The notes below the pieces were generated by a model. That model was given only the letters and a program-made list of their open reading frames with translations. It did not search any database and was not told the DNA's origin. Source: Nitrospiria bacterium (GTDB lineage: Bacteria > Nitrospirota > CAKKRA01 > 9FT-COMBO-42-15). From it: a stretch of 28,983 nt of DNA. Positions 1 to 9,130 of the stretch are shown in pieces. The translations under genes were made by a program, and so were the position numbers. The stretch's first letter is position 1; every line of letters begins with the position of its first letter. The DNA lies in the NCBI GenBank assembly GCA_919903585.1, contig CAKKST010000422.1:1-28983 (forward strand). Direction: 5' to 3'.

Positions 1-572
1 ATTGCAATCAAATGCCTTTTTTTAATCTTGCTTATTAGTCTTGCTGCATATTCCTTTTCTTTCTCAGGAATATTAATTTTAAAATCCTTTTTGGTTATAT
101 CTGCACCAAGCTCTTTTGCGATGAGGAGGTATCTATCAACTGCGTGCATCTCAATTGGAGGATGAGAGACATTATAATTATAAAAGATTGGACTGAACTC
201 CCTTGCATTGGCAAAGCCAATGCGGTAATCCGCGCCTGAAAGATATGCAATTATTCCGCTTCTAAAAAGCCCCTGCAGGTCTATTATTAAATCAAATCTT
301 TTTTGTCTTAATCCCCTGATAAATTCAGTAACGCCCCTTAATTTATAACCAATATCATCAAAGCCGCCCCATCTTTTTCTTTCAAACAGAATAATCTCGT
401 CTAAAGATGAATTGTCCCTGATAAGCTCATCAATGCCCCTGTTTATCAGCCATGAAATGGCAGCCTCAGGGTATCTTCCCCTTATTGCCTTTAAAAATGG
501 AAGAGCATGTATTACATCACCGATAGAGCTCGGTTTAATTATAAGTATATTCTTAAAATCTTTACTTAGCAC
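1..572 (-). CDS. waaC: Heptosyltransferase I-like glycosyltransferase family 9 protein (WaaC), C-terminus beyond window
   Basis: This is the N-terminal part (about 190 codons) of a GT9 ADP-heptose:LPS heptosyltransferase, which adds heptose to Kdo in the LPS inner core at the cytoplasmic face of the inner membrane. The visible N-terminus has KPSSIGDVIHALP, the glycine-rich start typical of WaaC, and DLQGLFRSG near residue 105, another WaaC/WaaF family signature. The GTG at 570-572 is chosen as start because it puts the SIGD motif about 13 residues in, as in the family. It overlaps the end of the upstream waaF-gmhB gene by 11 bases, so the genes are probably translationally coupled. The reading frame runs off the left edge without a stop. 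The WaaC rather than WaaF assignment rests on the SIGD-VIHALP wording and on WaaF being next door. Confidence 0.85.
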   Translation of the reverse strand, partial: MLSKDFKNILIIKPSSIGDVIHALPFLKAIRGRYPEAAISWLINRGIDELIRDNSSLDEIILFERKRWGGFDDIGYKLRGVTEFIRGLRQKRFDLIIDLQGLFRSGIIAYLSGADYRIGFANAREFSPIFYNYNVSHPPIEMHAVDRYLLIAKELGADITKKDFKINIPEKEKEYAARLISKIKKRHLIA

Positions 573-2235
573 CTTTTCTCTTATCTTTTAAAATCCACTT
601 AACAGCATCATATAAGTTCATGGCAACATAGGCAGGATGTTTTAATCCATTCTTTTTAATTATACCATATTCTTTTTTGCCGTAACCAGTAAGAACGAGG
701 ATTCCCTTTATCTTAGCCTTATGTGCCAACTGGATATCTGTAATCTTGTCGCCTATCATATATGAACCTTTCATATTAATGAAAAGCTCTTTAGCAGCCT
801 TTTTTAAAAGCCCTATTTCAGGCTTTCTGCAATCACACTTTTTTGTGTATATGCTGTTTCCAGCTTCTGGATGATGAGGACAATAATAAACACCGTCAAG
901 AAAGGTGCTGCTCTTACTTAATCTAACAGAGAGGGCATCATTTATACTTTTTAATTTATCTTCAGTCAGATAACCTCTTGCAACAGCAGATTGATTTGTA
1001 ATTACAACTGTCTTCATATTGTTTTTGTTGATAAGTTGAATGGCATCTGCTGCCTTTGGAATCAGACGCAATTTATTAATATCACTCAGATAGCCAACAT
1101 CATGGCAAATAGTCCCGTCCCTGTCAAGAAAGACAGCAGGGGTTAATCTTTGCTGGCGCACCTCATGTAGGGGCGAACCTATGTGTTTGCCCTTCTTATC
1201 TGGGCAGACACGTAGGTCTGCCCCTACAATTGAATATACCTCATCAACACTTATTAAATCCATACACTTAAAATCTGTAGGACATTCCCTTTTCAGACAC
1301 GGACTGCACGCTGCATTTTTATATATTATATGATGGCCTTTGCCATAAGGCCCTGTCCTCTCTGGTGATGTGGAGCCGAATATAGCAATGACAGGCACAT
1401 TCAATGCTGCTGCAATGTGCATCAGACCTGAATCATTTGTAATAAAGAGCTTGCACTGTTCAATCAATGCTGCTGCCTCAGTCAATGATGTCATACCTGC
1501 AAGGTTTAACAGCTTATGCGTTGAAAGGGATGCAATCTCAGCAGCAACTTCCTTATCATCCTTACTTCCAAATAAGATTATCTTTGCGTTATACCTCTCT
1601 ATCAGCCTTTCAGCAAGCCTTGCATATCTATCAGGAAACCACCTCTTTGCAGGGCCATAGGATGCACCGGGATTTATTCCAATAATAAGGTTACCCTCTT
1701 TTATACGGTTTTTTTTCAAGATATTTGATGCAGCGGCCTTATCCATATTTCCAATTTTGAGACTAAGTTCAGGCTTTTCAATATTAATACCCAGCGGCCT
1801 TAATAAATCAAGGTAATACCATACCTGATGTTTTTTGAGTGTCTCATCTGAAAGGGCAATCTTATGTGTAAGAAGCATGCCTCTGCCGTCTGTATTGTAT
1901 CCATATCTAACTGGTATCCCTGCAAGGAATGAAAGAAATGCTGCCTCAAAGGCATTTTGAAAAAGGATAGCCATATCAAACTTGTTTTTCTTTAGGTCGC
2001 TTACCAGTTTTCTTTTTCCGCATAAACGGCCATACTTCTCATCGTCATAAATAATTATCCTGTCTATAGCAGGGCTGTTTTCAAAGAGCCCTGCCACCCA
2101 TGGCTTTACCAAAATAGATATCTCTGCATCTGGAAATTTCTGTCTTACTGCATTTATAGCAGGCATTGTCAGCACAGCATCTCCAATCCAGTTTGTGCCT
2201 CTGATTAAAATCTTTTTTATATCTCTGTTAAACAT
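562..2235 (-). CDS. waaF-gmhB: Fusion of ADP-heptose:LPS heptosyltransferase II (WaaF) with heptose-1,7-bisphosphate 7-phosphatase (GmhB)
   Basis: 557 residues with two complete enzymes. Residues 1-336 are a GT9 heptosyltransferase: RGTNWIGDAVLTMPA at 12-26 and the ADP-heptose site NDSGLMHIAAAL near 265. Residues 366-557 are a GmhB-type HAD phosphatase: FLDRDGTICHDVGYLSD with nucleophile Asp371 and acid/base Asp373, a zinc motif CPHHP...CDCRKP, and the late HAD motif IGDKITDIQLA. GmhB dephosphorylates D-glycero-beta-D-manno-heptose 1,7-bisphosphate during ADP-heptose synthesis; WaaF uses ADP-heptose to add the second core heptose. The fusion therefore joins an early sugar-nucleotide step to a transfer step. 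The linker (337-357) is encoded by a palindromic repeat (see 1167-1227), so the fusion may have been created or lengthened by that insertion. The start ATG overlaps lpxL by 8 bases. Domain calls are firm; activity of both halves is inferred. Confidence 0.92.
   Translation of the reverse strand: MFNRDIKKILIRGTNWIGDAVLTMPAINAVRQKFPDAEISILVKPWVAGLFENSPAIDRIIIYDDEKYGRLCGKRKLVSDLKKNKFDMAILFQNAFEAAFLSFLAGIPVRYGYNTDGRGMLLTHKIALSDETLKKHQVWYYLDLLRPLGINIEKPELSLKIGNMDKAAASNILKKNRIKEGNLIIGINPGASYGPAKRWFPDRYARLAERLIERYNAKIILFGSKDDKEVAAEIASLSTHKLLNLAGMTSLTEAAALIEQCKLFITNDSGLMHIAAALNVPVIAIFGSTSPERTGPYGKGHHIIYKNAACSPCLKRECPTDFKCMDLISVDEVYSIVGADLRVCPDKKGKHIGSPLHEVRQQRLTPAVFLDRDGTICHDVGYLSDINKLRLIPKAADAIQLINKNNMKTVVITNQSAVARGYLTEDKLKSINDALSVRLSKSSTFLDGVYYCPHHPEAGNSIYTKKCDCRKPEIGLLKKAAKELFINMKGSYMIGDKITDIQLAHKAKIKGILVLTGYGKKEYGIIKKNGLKHPAYVAMNLYDAVKWILKDKRKGAK
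1167..1227. repeat. 61-bp imperfect palindrome inserted in frame inside waaF-gmhB
   Basis: Arms 1167-1192 and 1202-1227 match as inverted repeats at 22 of 26 positions, with a 9-base loop. Both outer ends read gtaggggc. On the minus strand the element is read in frame as residues 337-357 (VGADLRVCPDKKG, then KHIGSPLH), which have no counterpart in either enzyme family. The GC-rich hairpin looks like a dispersed miniature repeat rather than protein-driven sequence. From memory, peptides of the VGADLRVCP kind recur in unrelated predicted proteins, which would fit a genome-wide repeat; this needs a search. Confidence 0.75.
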
Positions 2236-3187
2236 TATTTATCCCTTTTAAATCTATCTGTCCCTCAAATCTTCTTATCTTTATATTTCTCTCCTTCCAC
2301 TTCATCTCCTTTGGCTGTGTCTTCCATCTCCTGTGGGCCCAGAACCATTGCTCTGGATACCTTCTTATATAGGATTCTATAATCTTTGTAAAGAGTGCAG
2401 TGTTATATGCAAGGTCATCCTCAAAATTACCGGTTTTTCGTATCTCAATCTCACCCCCGATCAACTGCTTATATCTGCCATTTCCAGCATATACCATAAA
2501 AACAGGAATGATTGTAATATCTACTTTCAGGGCAATCATAGCCAGCCCAAAGCTTGTGCATGCTGGCCGGCCAAAGAAATCAACAAAAATGCCCTCCTGC
2601 TGTGCAACATTCTGGTCAAGAAGGATGCCTACATGCTCACCTCTTTTCAGGCAATAGATAATATCCTTTAATGCGCTCTTTTTTGCGATTACCTTATTGC
2701 CAGCAGCGCTCCTCTGTTTTTGGACAAATCTCTCCACAACAGGATTATCTAATGGCCTTGCTATAATATTCTCATGATAGCCCCTTAAGGACTGGCTGTA
2801 AGCCATCAGCTCCCAGTTGCCTAAGTGTCCTGTAAGAAATACAATGCCCTTTCCTTTTTTCATGGCCTTTTCAAAATTCTCCCAACCTTCTATTTCAATA
2901 ATCTTATCTATAAAGCCTTTATTATAAGACGGCATCCTTGAGAATTCTGCCATTACCCTGCCGAGATTTTTAAAAGAGGCCTTAGCTATTTTCTTCCTTT
3001 CCAATTCATTTTTATCATTTCCATAGGCAATCATGAGATTATCCAATGTAATCTTCCGATGCCTGCTGCTCAGATAATAAGGTATAACAGCCATGTACTC
3101 GCCTGCCTTTAATGCTATTTGCCTTGGCAATATCTTAAAAAAACCGACTAAAAGTTTTAAAAATAGATATATCGGCCAATTTTTCAA
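2228..3187 (-). CDS. lpxL: Lipid A biosynthesis lauroyl/acyltransferase (LpxL/HtrB family)
   Basis: 319 residues, close to the usual 300-320 of LpxL/LpxM. These inner-membrane enzymes move a secondary acyl chain from acyl-ACP onto Kdo-lipid A. The catalytic H-x4-E motif is GHLGNWE (His121, Glu126), followed by RPLDNP, by DQN in GILLDQNVAQQEG, and by the C-terminal WFWAHRRW block, all in family order. The N-terminus is hydrophobic and can anchor the protein. The gene overlaps lpxK upstream by 4 bases and waaF-gmhB downstream by 8. Only one lpxL-type gene is in the window. LpxL versus LpxM cannot be told from motifs; LpxL is chosen as the general name. Confidence 0.9.
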   Translation of the reverse strand: MKNWPIYLFLKLLVGFFKILPRQIALKAGEYMAVIPYYLSSRHRKITLDNLMIAYGNDKNELERKKIAKASFKNLGRVMAEFSRMPSYNKGFIDKIIEIEGWENFEKAMKKGKGIVFLTGHLGNWELMAYSQSLRGYHENIIARPLDNPVVERFVQKQRSAAGNKVIAKKSALKDIIYCLKRGEHVGILLDQNVAQQEGIFVDFFGRPACTSFGLAMIALKVDITIIPVFMVYAGNGRYKQLIGGEIEIRKTGNFEDDLAYNTALFTKIIESYIRRYPEQWFWAHRRWKTQPKEMKWKERNIKIRRFEGQIDLKGINNV

Positions 3188-4269
3188 TTTAATACGAGCC
3201 TTTCTAATTCATTTCTATTATCTAAGATATCTATATCCACCCTTATAGCCCAGATATTAATATCTTCTTTAATAAATTCCCTTATCTTTACTGCGTCCTT
3301 TTCTGTTGTAATTATCATGGCAACATCCTTACCAGCGCTGCCAACAATTTTGTCTATATTAACTTTTGTGTATGAATGATGGTCATTGAAAACAAACTCT
3401 CCAATGATTTTTGCACCTGCATTCTTAATAAGATAACTGAATGACAATGGATTTGCAATACCTGAAAAGATTGACACAGATTTATTATTAAGCTCGCCTA
3501 CACCAATTTCTTTTCCTGTTGCTAAATTTATCAGGCCTGATGGCCTGTAGCTGGCCTTAAATATTGGTGCGTGTGCATTGTACAGCCTTACTGTGCAGAT
3601 TATATCAGAAATGTTTTCAGGATAATCTGCCTTTGTAATTATAATTATATCAGCCCTCTTAAAGGCAGAAAGCGGCTCTCTTAATACCCCTCTCGGCAAA
3701 AGATGATTATTTCCGAATGGGTTTATTGCATCAATCAAGAGTATATCAATATCCTTTTTAACGGCAAGATTTTGAAAGCCGTCGTCAAGAATAATTGCAT
3801 CAGCGCCAAAATTCTCTATTGCGTATTTTCCTGATTCGTATCTGTCTGGGCAGGTTATCACAGGCACACCCTTTAATCTCTCAGCTATAAGATATGGCTC
3901 GTCACCAGCAGATTCAGGGTCTAATTTTATTTCCTTTTCATCAGAAACAATTTTTAGCTTCCCCTCTTCTATTGATTTATATCCCCTGCTTAATACTGCA
4001 ACCTTTTTCCCATTTTTTGCTAAAACCTCTGCAACAGCAATAACCATAGGCGTCTTTCCTGTGCCGCCTACAGTGATATTTCCTATGCTTATTACCTTTG
4101 CATTGAGGCCCCTTGTTTTAAAGAGATTTATGGAATACAGAAATGATCTGATCTTTAAGATAATTTCATAAAAGAGGGATATGAAGGAAAGCGGCAGAAG
4201 TATTATCTTAATAAATAATCCAGTATCTTTGGCAAATATCCCATTTTTGATTTTTTTTAAAAGGCTCAT
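3184..4269 (-). CDS. lpxK: Tetraacyldisaccharide 4'-kinase (LpxK)
   Basis: 361 residues. LpxK phosphorylates the 4' position of the lipid A disaccharide with ATP at the inner membrane, giving lipid IVA. The P-loop is at residues 68-73 within SIGNITVGGTGKTP, the standard LpxK start of the kinase core, preceded by a hydrophobic N-terminal segment (about 19-36) that anchors it. Further family blocks are LSRGYKS, GDEPYLIA, the ILDDGFQN motif, LLPRGVLREPL, FNDHHSYT and TTEKDAVK. It lies 1 base after waaA and overlaps lpxL by 4 bases. Length and motifs are complete with no defect seen. Confidence 0.96.
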   Translation of the reverse strand: MSLLKKIKNGIFAKDTGLFIKIILLPLSFISLFYEIILKIRSFLYSINLFKTRGLNAKVISIGNITVGGTGKTPMVIAVAEVLAKNGKKVAVLSRGYKSIEEGKLKIVSDEKEIKLDPESAGDEPYLIAERLKGVPVITCPDRYESGKYAIENFGADAIILDDGFQNLAVKKDIDILLIDAINPFGNNHLLPRGVLREPLSAFKRADIIIITKADYPENISDIICTVRLYNAHAPIFKASYRPSGLINLATGKEIGVGELNNKSVSIFSGIANPLSFSYLIKNAGAKIIGEFVFNDHHSYTKVNIDKIVGSAGKDVAMIITTEKDAVKIREFIKEDINIWAIRVDIDILDNRNELERLVLN

Positions 4270-4270
4270 A

Positions 4271-5554
4271 TCATAAAAATCTGCTGATTAATGCGACACT
4301 CCTCTCAAGTGCGCCCTTGTTCTCTAAGATAACAGAAAATCCCCTCTCACCTAACTCCTCACCGATCTCTGGATTTTTTAAAATATGGATTATTTCTTTT
4401 GACATTTCATCTGTATTTTTAATCTCTACACAGGCATTTCTATTTTTAAACTCTTCTGCTATCTCTCTAAAATTATGCATGTGATGCCCGAAAAGGATTG
4501 GCTTCTTGTAAAGGGCTGGCTCAAGTATATTATGCCCGCCAACTGGCACAAGGCTCCCGCCGACAAAGACAATAGAGGCAATGCAATAAAGGGTGGAGAG
4601 TTCGCCGATTGTATCAAGGAGGATGACACCCCTAACCCTTCCCTCCCCTTTTATATCAATCTTTATTTCTGTCTTTCTAACAAAAGCCAGACTATATTTC
4701 TGCAAAAGCCCTTCTATCTCTGAAAGACGATCAAGATGTCTCGGTGCAATAATGAGTATGGTATTTTTTACCTCTTTTAATATTTCTAAATATGCCTTTA
4801 TTATCTCCTCGTCCTCGCCTCTGTGGGTGCTCCCTGCAAGAAATATCTCATCACCGTCCTTAATATTCAAAGACCTTCGCAGTCCCTTAATTTCATCCTC
4901 TGTTAATTCCTTTACCTCATGCTCAAATTTTAGATTGCCTGTCCTTTTTGTTTTCTCCTTTTCTGCACCAATATTAATTATCCGCTCCACATCCTGATTA
5001 CTCTGCATCCCAAAGCAAGAAATATTTTTTAAAACATTTTTTATAAAGAATTTCACAGTTAAATATCTTTTATATGACCTGTCCGATATCCTGCCATTAA
5101 TGAGTATTGCAGGGATATTTTTTCTTTTTAATGCCTTTAGAAAATTAGGCCATATCTCTGTTTCAAGCATTATGAAAATATTTGGCCTGATTGTGTCAAT
5201 GGCCTTATTAACAGAAAAGGCAAAATCAAAAGGAAAATAAATAATAGCGTTTAAAAATGGTATCTTGTTAATGGCAGTTGCCCTTCCTGTCTCAGTTACA
5301 GTGGACATAATAAGGGAATAGTTAGGATATCGGCTTTTTAATTCCAGCACAAGCGGTATTGATGCAATGACCTCTCCCACTGATACTGCATGTATCCAGA
5401 TCACCTTTTTATTGCCTATATTTTTGTCAGGATAAAAGCCAAGCCTTTCTGAGGTACCGGAAAGGGAGCCTTTTCTTTTTATTGATTTAAGAATAAGGTA
5501 TGGCAGGATTAGTGGAAAAAGAATATAAATTAAAAGATTATACATAAAAAACAT
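4271..5554 (-). CDS. waaA: 3-deoxy-D-manno-octulosonic acid (Kdo) transferase (WaaA/KdtA)
   Basis: A GT30 enzyme that transfers Kdo from CMP-Kdo to lipid IVA at the cytoplasmic face of the inner membrane. It has the N-terminal membrane anchor (YNLLIYILFPLILPYLIL), the catalytic Glu in IHAVSVGEV (residue 61 from the chosen start), LETEIWPNFL, LINGRISDRS, the AGSTHRGED loop, and the nucleotide-binding block GGSLVPVGGHNILEPA. Three starts are possible: GTG at 5560, ATG at 5554 and ATG at 5545. The ATG at 5554 is preferred because a GGAAAGAG ribosome site lies 5 bases before it. The restored frame of the upstream DUF374 gene ends at 5557, overlapping the GTG as GTGA. No kdsA, kdsB or other Kdo synthesis gene is in the window. 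Confidence 0.95.
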   Translation of the reverse strand: MFFMYNLLIYILFPLILPYLILKSIKRKGSLSGTSERLGFYPDKNIGNKKVIWIHAVSVGEVIASIPLVLELKSRYPNYSLIMSTVTETGRATAINKIPFLNAIIYFPFDFAFSVNKAIDTIRPNIFIMLETEIWPNFLKALKRKNIPAILINGRISDRSYKRYLTVKFFIKNVLKNISCFGMQSNQDVERIINIGAEKEKTKRTGNLKFEHEVKELTEDEIKGLRRSLNIKDGDEIFLAGSTHRGEDEEIIKAYLEILKEVKNTILIIAPRHLDRLSEIEGLLQKYSLAFVRKTEIKIDIKGEGRVRGVILLDTIGELSTLYCIASIVFVGGSLVPVGGHNILEPALYKKPILFGHHMHNFREIAEEFKNRNACVEIKNTDEMSKEIIHILKNPEIGEELGERGFSVILENKGALERSVALISRFL

Positions 5555-5556
5555 TT

Positions 5557-6218
5557 TCACTCTTTCCAGGAATTATCAGCCCTTGTTGTGATTAGCAATA
5601 ACTTTTCCTCCAGCTCCTTTCTCTTTGCCTCAAGCTGGGCTTTGTTTGCATCTTTATTAACGATAACAGGTTCGCCGAAGATAAAGGCTACCTTCGTAAA
5701 GGGATAGGGAATTATAAAGCTGTCCCATGAGCCAAGGATTTTTTTTTTGAGGCGCTGTATGTAAGCGGGATAATCGGCTTTCCAGTGAGCTTTGCGAGCT
5801 CTATTATCCCCATCTGTACCTTATATTTTGGCCCTTTCGGCCCGTCAGGTGTGAGGGCAATATCATAGCCGTCATCAGTCAACTCTACCAGTTTCTTAAA
5901 TGCCGAGATGCCTCCCCTTGTTGTAGAGCCCCTTACTGATTTGACCCCCAAATATCCTACTGCCCTGCTTACAAATTCGCCGTCTCTGTGCCTGCTTATC
6001 ATTATATATGAGCCTTTTTTGCTTTTATATGCAAATGGCATAAGAAGAAGCCTTCCGTGCCAGAAGGCAAAGATGGCATTCTCGCCCTTCCTCTGCAATT
6101 CATCCACAAATTTAGTTGTTATAATTCTTGTCCTGATAGTCAATACAAGAAGCCTTAAAAGAAGGCTGACTAATAAAGGAAAAATGTTTAGCATTATAAA
6201 ATCAGAAATTTTCCGCAT
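5557..6218 (-). CDS. DUF374 lysophospholipid acyltransferase-like protein, interrupted by a one-base frameshift
   Basis: The family is common in LPS clusters and related to PlsC/LpxL acyltransferases; its substrate is unproven. The first frame (6218 to 5712, 168 residues) has the N-terminal hydrophobic segment, FAFWHGRLLLMPF, SRHRDGEFVSRAVGYLG, RGSTTRGG and TPDGPKGPKYKVQ. After YSASKKK it leaves the family pattern and stops within 9 residues. In the frame reached by adding one A to the run of ten (5739-5748) it continues ILGSWDSFIIPYPFTKVAF, then FGEPVIV, and ends ITTRADNSWKE at 5557. That gives 220 residues, the usual size, and a stop overlapping the waaA start. So the real gene spans 5557-6218. 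The shift is a homopolymer sequencing error, a recent indel, or slippage on the A run. Confidence 0.85.
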
Positions 6219-6222
6219 CTCT

Positions 6223-7989
6223 TTAACCTTCTAAAATAGCTAAATCAGGTTGACTTTCCTTTTCATCCCTGAACTGCATCTTATATAGCCTCTTATAAAG
6301 ACCGCTGCTCCTAAGAAGCTCATCATGTCTGCCGATTTCTTTTATTTTACCCTCGTCAACCACTGCAATCCTGTCTGCGTGCTGGATGGTTGAAAGCCTG
6401 TGGGCAATAACAAAGGTTGTCCTATTCTTCATTAGATTTTCAAGCGCCTTCTGAACCATAAACTCGGATTCTGTATCAAGGGATGATGTTGCCTCATCTA
6501 AGATTAATATTGGCGAGTCCTTTAATATCGCCCTTGCAATGGCTATCCTCTGGCGCTCACCGCCAGATAACCTCACACCACGCTCGCCTATTACTGTATC
6601 GTATCCCTCTGGCGTCTTTATTATAAACTGATGCGCATATGCTGCCTTTGCCGCATCCATTACCTTTTCAAGTGATACATCAAACCTGCCGTAGGCAATA
6701 TTATTTCTAACAGTATCATTAAATAGCATTACATCCTGACTCACAAGGCTTATCTGTTTTCTAAGCGAGAAGATGGTGGCATCTCCAATATTCGCCCCAT
6801 CAATTAATATCTCTCCACCAGTGGGTTCAAAGAATCGCGGTATGAGGTTAACAAGCGTGGTCTTGCCGCCGCCGCTTGTGCCGACAAAGGCAATGACCTC
6901 GCCCTTTTTTATTGTAATATTTATATCAGAGAGGACATCGCTGTCAGATGATTCGTATTTAAAGGAGACATTTTTAAATTGTATATCCATTGCGAAAGGC
7001 GGAAGCTCTATGGCATCCTTTTTCTCAAGCCTCTTTTCAGTGGGCATGTCCAGTATTGCAAAAACACGTTCTGCTGCAGCAAGCGCCTGCTGCAGGCTGT
7101 TATTTGTCTTACTTAACGCTTTTACAGGCCTGTATAAAAATCCGACTGCAACCAAGAAAGAAAAGAATGTCCCTGCCGTCATCTCATCATTAATGACCTT
7201 CATGCCGCCATAATAGAGAACTATTACAGCGCAGAGGGTGCCGAGAAATTCTATAAGAGGTGAGGTGATTTCTCCGACCCTTATGCCCTTAAGGCTTATA
7301 TTAAAATAGCCCCTGTTGTGCTCCTTAAATCTTTTTGTTTCAAAGTCCTCCATTCCAAAGCCCTTGACTATCCTTATCCCTGAAAAGGTCTCCTGCAGTA
7401 TGGATGTTATATCTGCTATACGCTCCTGCCCCTTTTTACTTATCTTTCTCAAACGATGGCCAATTACAACAAGGAGGTAAAAGGCAAATGGCATTACAAA
7501 AATTGCAATTAAAGCGAGCCTCCAGTTCTGATAAAAGGCAACAGCAGTAAGGCCGATGATTGTCAGTCCCTGCTGGAGCAGGTCTTTTATAACTGATGTT
7601 ACAGCCCCTTGCATAAAATTTACATCATTTGTAATCCTTGACATTAACTTGCCTGTAGATTTTTTGTTATACACATCTAATGGGAGGCTTATAATATGCT
7701 CATAAAGGTCGTTTCTTATATCCATCAAAACCTTTAGACCTGCATATCCCATAAAAAAAGACTGGCCATAGGCAGAAAGGCCATTTATTAGGTACAGCAC
7801 TGGCAGGACCGCAACAAGTGTATATAGCATTACAACATCTTTTCTAATAAAGACATCATCCAGAAAGGGTTTTACCAGATAGGCAAGAAGCGGCGCAGTA
7901 AGTGAGACAATAAGCGTGCAGACAATTGCTATGAATAATTTAAACCAGTAGGGTTTAACATATTTTAATAGTCTGATGTAGAGGTTCAT
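6223..7989 (-). CDS. msbA: Lipid A export ATP-binding/permease protein MsbA
   Basis: 588 residues, one membrane domain plus one ATPase domain, the MsbA half-transporter layout. As a homodimer it flips lipid A-core from the inner to the outer leaflet of the inner membrane. Residues 1-310 hold about six membrane segments. The ATPase half has Walker A GTSGGGKTT at 370-378, a Q-loop around SLVSQDVMLFND, signature LSGGERQR at 474-481, Walker B ILILDEATSSLD at 494-505, and the switch His in IAHRLST. It overlaps lpxB by 4 bases and is followed 4 bases later by the DUF374 gene. Position in a lipid A operon supports MsbA over other ABC exporters. Confidence 0.95.
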   Translation of the reverse strand: MNLYIRLLKYVKPYWFKLFIAIVCTLIVSLTAPLLAYLVKPFLDDVFIRKDVVMLYTLVAVLPVLYLINGLSAYGQSFFMGYAGLKVLMDIRNDLYEHIISLPLDVYNKKSTGKLMSRITNDVNFMQGAVTSVIKDLLQQGLTIIGLTAVAFYQNWRLALIAIFVMPFAFYLLVVIGHRLRKISKKGQERIADITSILQETFSGIRIVKGFGMEDFETKRFKEHNRGYFNISLKGIRVGEITSPLIEFLGTLCAVIVLYYGGMKVINDEMTAGTFFSFLVAVGFLYRPVKALSKTNNSLQQALAAAERVFAILDMPTEKRLEKKDAIELPPFAMDIQFKNVSFKYESSDSDVLSDINITIKKGEVIAFVGTSGGGKTTLVNLIPRFFEPTGGEILIDGANIGDATIFSLRKQISLVSQDVMLFNDTVRNNIAYGRFDVSLEKVMDAAKAAYAHQFIIKTPEGYDTVIGERGVRLSGGERQRIAIARAILKDSPILILDEATSSLDTESEFMVQKALENLMKNRTTFVIAHRLSTIQHADRIAVVDEGKIKEIGRHDELLRSSGLYKRLYKMQFRDEKESQPDLAILEG

Positions 7990-9125
7990 AGTGTCTTTAA
8001 TATTGAAACAGCAGCCTTTCTTGATGCGCCGGGCTTGCCGAGTTTTGCCATTACCTTTTTAAGTTTTTCCTTTGTCCTCTTATAATCTTCAGGATTATTA
8101 TATATCTTCCAAAAGGCGCTGAATATCTTCTCAGGGTTTACATCCTTCTGCAAGAGCTCAGGGACTATTCTTTTGCCAGCAACGATATTTACAAGGCCGA
8201 TATCCTTTACCTTAATAAGGAGTTTTCCAATTATATAGCTTAGCAATGATATTCTATATATTATAACCATCGGCACACCGAGTATAGCTGCTTGAAGCGT
8301 GGTTGTACCTGATGCCACGATTATCATGTCCGATATATTTATTGCATCAACAGCATTACCTTCAATTATACTAACTGACAGCCCACTCCTGTCAACGGTA
8401 TCTTTAATTTCAGTAATATTAATGCCCGGCGCTATAGGGAGTATAAACTGGGCATCTGGAATCATATCTTTTATAAGTTTTGCTGAACCGAGAATTGGGT
8501 CAAGCAGGCTGTCTATCTCATTTTTCCTGCTCCCCGGCAGAAGGCCAAAGATTGGCTTCTTTAATCTCAGGCCAAATTTCTTTACCGCATCTTTTTTTGT
8601 ATATTCAGGAATAACCTCATCTAAAAGCGGATGTCCTACAAATTCACATTCAACACCTGCCTTTTTGTATATCTCCTTTTCAAAAGGAAGTATTACTAAA
8701 ATCTTTTTAACAAGCCTCGCAATCTTATTTACCCTGCCTGAGCGCCATGCCCAGACCTGCGGGCTTATGTAATATACTATTGGAACCCCTGCCCTCTTTG
8801 CAACCTTAGCAAGCATGAGATTAAAATCAGGGAAGTCTATTAAGACCAAAAGATCAGGCGGCTTCTTTTTTATAGTCCTTGATAATCCCCTAAACACCCT
8901 CCAGATTGACGGTAGCCTTGATATGACCTCTGTGGCGCCTACAACAGATGTATCCGCAATATCATAAATGGTTTTCACACCTGCCTGCTGCATTCTCTTG
9001 CCTCCGAGGCCGAATATTTTCAAATCAGGCCTGAGCCTAAAAAGCTCTTTGGCAAGGTTGGCGCCATGCACATCACCAGAGGCCTCACCTGCTACTATGA
9101 TTATCTTTTTCTTTTTACTATCTAT
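7986..9125 (-). CDS. lpxB: Lipid-A-disaccharide synthase (LpxB), apparent ATA start
   Basis: LpxB (GT19) joins lipid X to UDP-2,3-diacylglucosamine to make the tetraacyl disaccharide. Family blocks are VAGEASGDVHGANLAKEL at the N-terminus, IDFPDFNLMLAK, PIVYYISPQVWAWR, LPFEKEIY, VGHPLLDE, LLPGSRKNEI and ASGTTTLQAAI. The first GTG (9071) falls inside the essential GEASGD-HGA motif, so it cannot be the start. Upstream in frame there is no ATG, GTG or TTG; the only candidate is ATA at 9123-9125, 5 bases after the ribosome site AAGAGGAG. That gives 379 residues, matching the family length (about 380). Either ATA is used (a rare start) or an ATG was changed to ATA by mutation or error. Overlaps msbA by 4 bases; 92 bases separate it from gnnB. 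Confidence 0.93.
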   Translation of the reverse strand: MDSKKKKIIIVAGEASGDVHGANLAKELFRLRPDLKIFGLGGKRMQQAGVKTIYDIADTSVVGATEVISRLPSIWRVFRGLSRTIKKKPPDLLVLIDFPDFNLMLAKVAKRAGVPIVYYISPQVWAWRSGRVNKIARLVKKILVILPFEKEIYKKAGVECEFVGHPLLDEVIPEYTKKDAVKKFGLRLKKPIFGLLPGSRKNEIDSLLDPILGSAKLIKDMIPDAQFILPIAPGINITEIKDTVDRSGLSVSIIEGNAVDAINISDMIIVASGTTTLQAAILGVPMVIIYRISLLSYIIGKLLIKVKDIGLVNIVAGKRIVPELLQKDVNPEKIFSAFWKIYNNPEDYKRTKEKLKKVMAKLGKPGASRKAAVSILKTL

Positions 9126-9130
9126 AGCGA

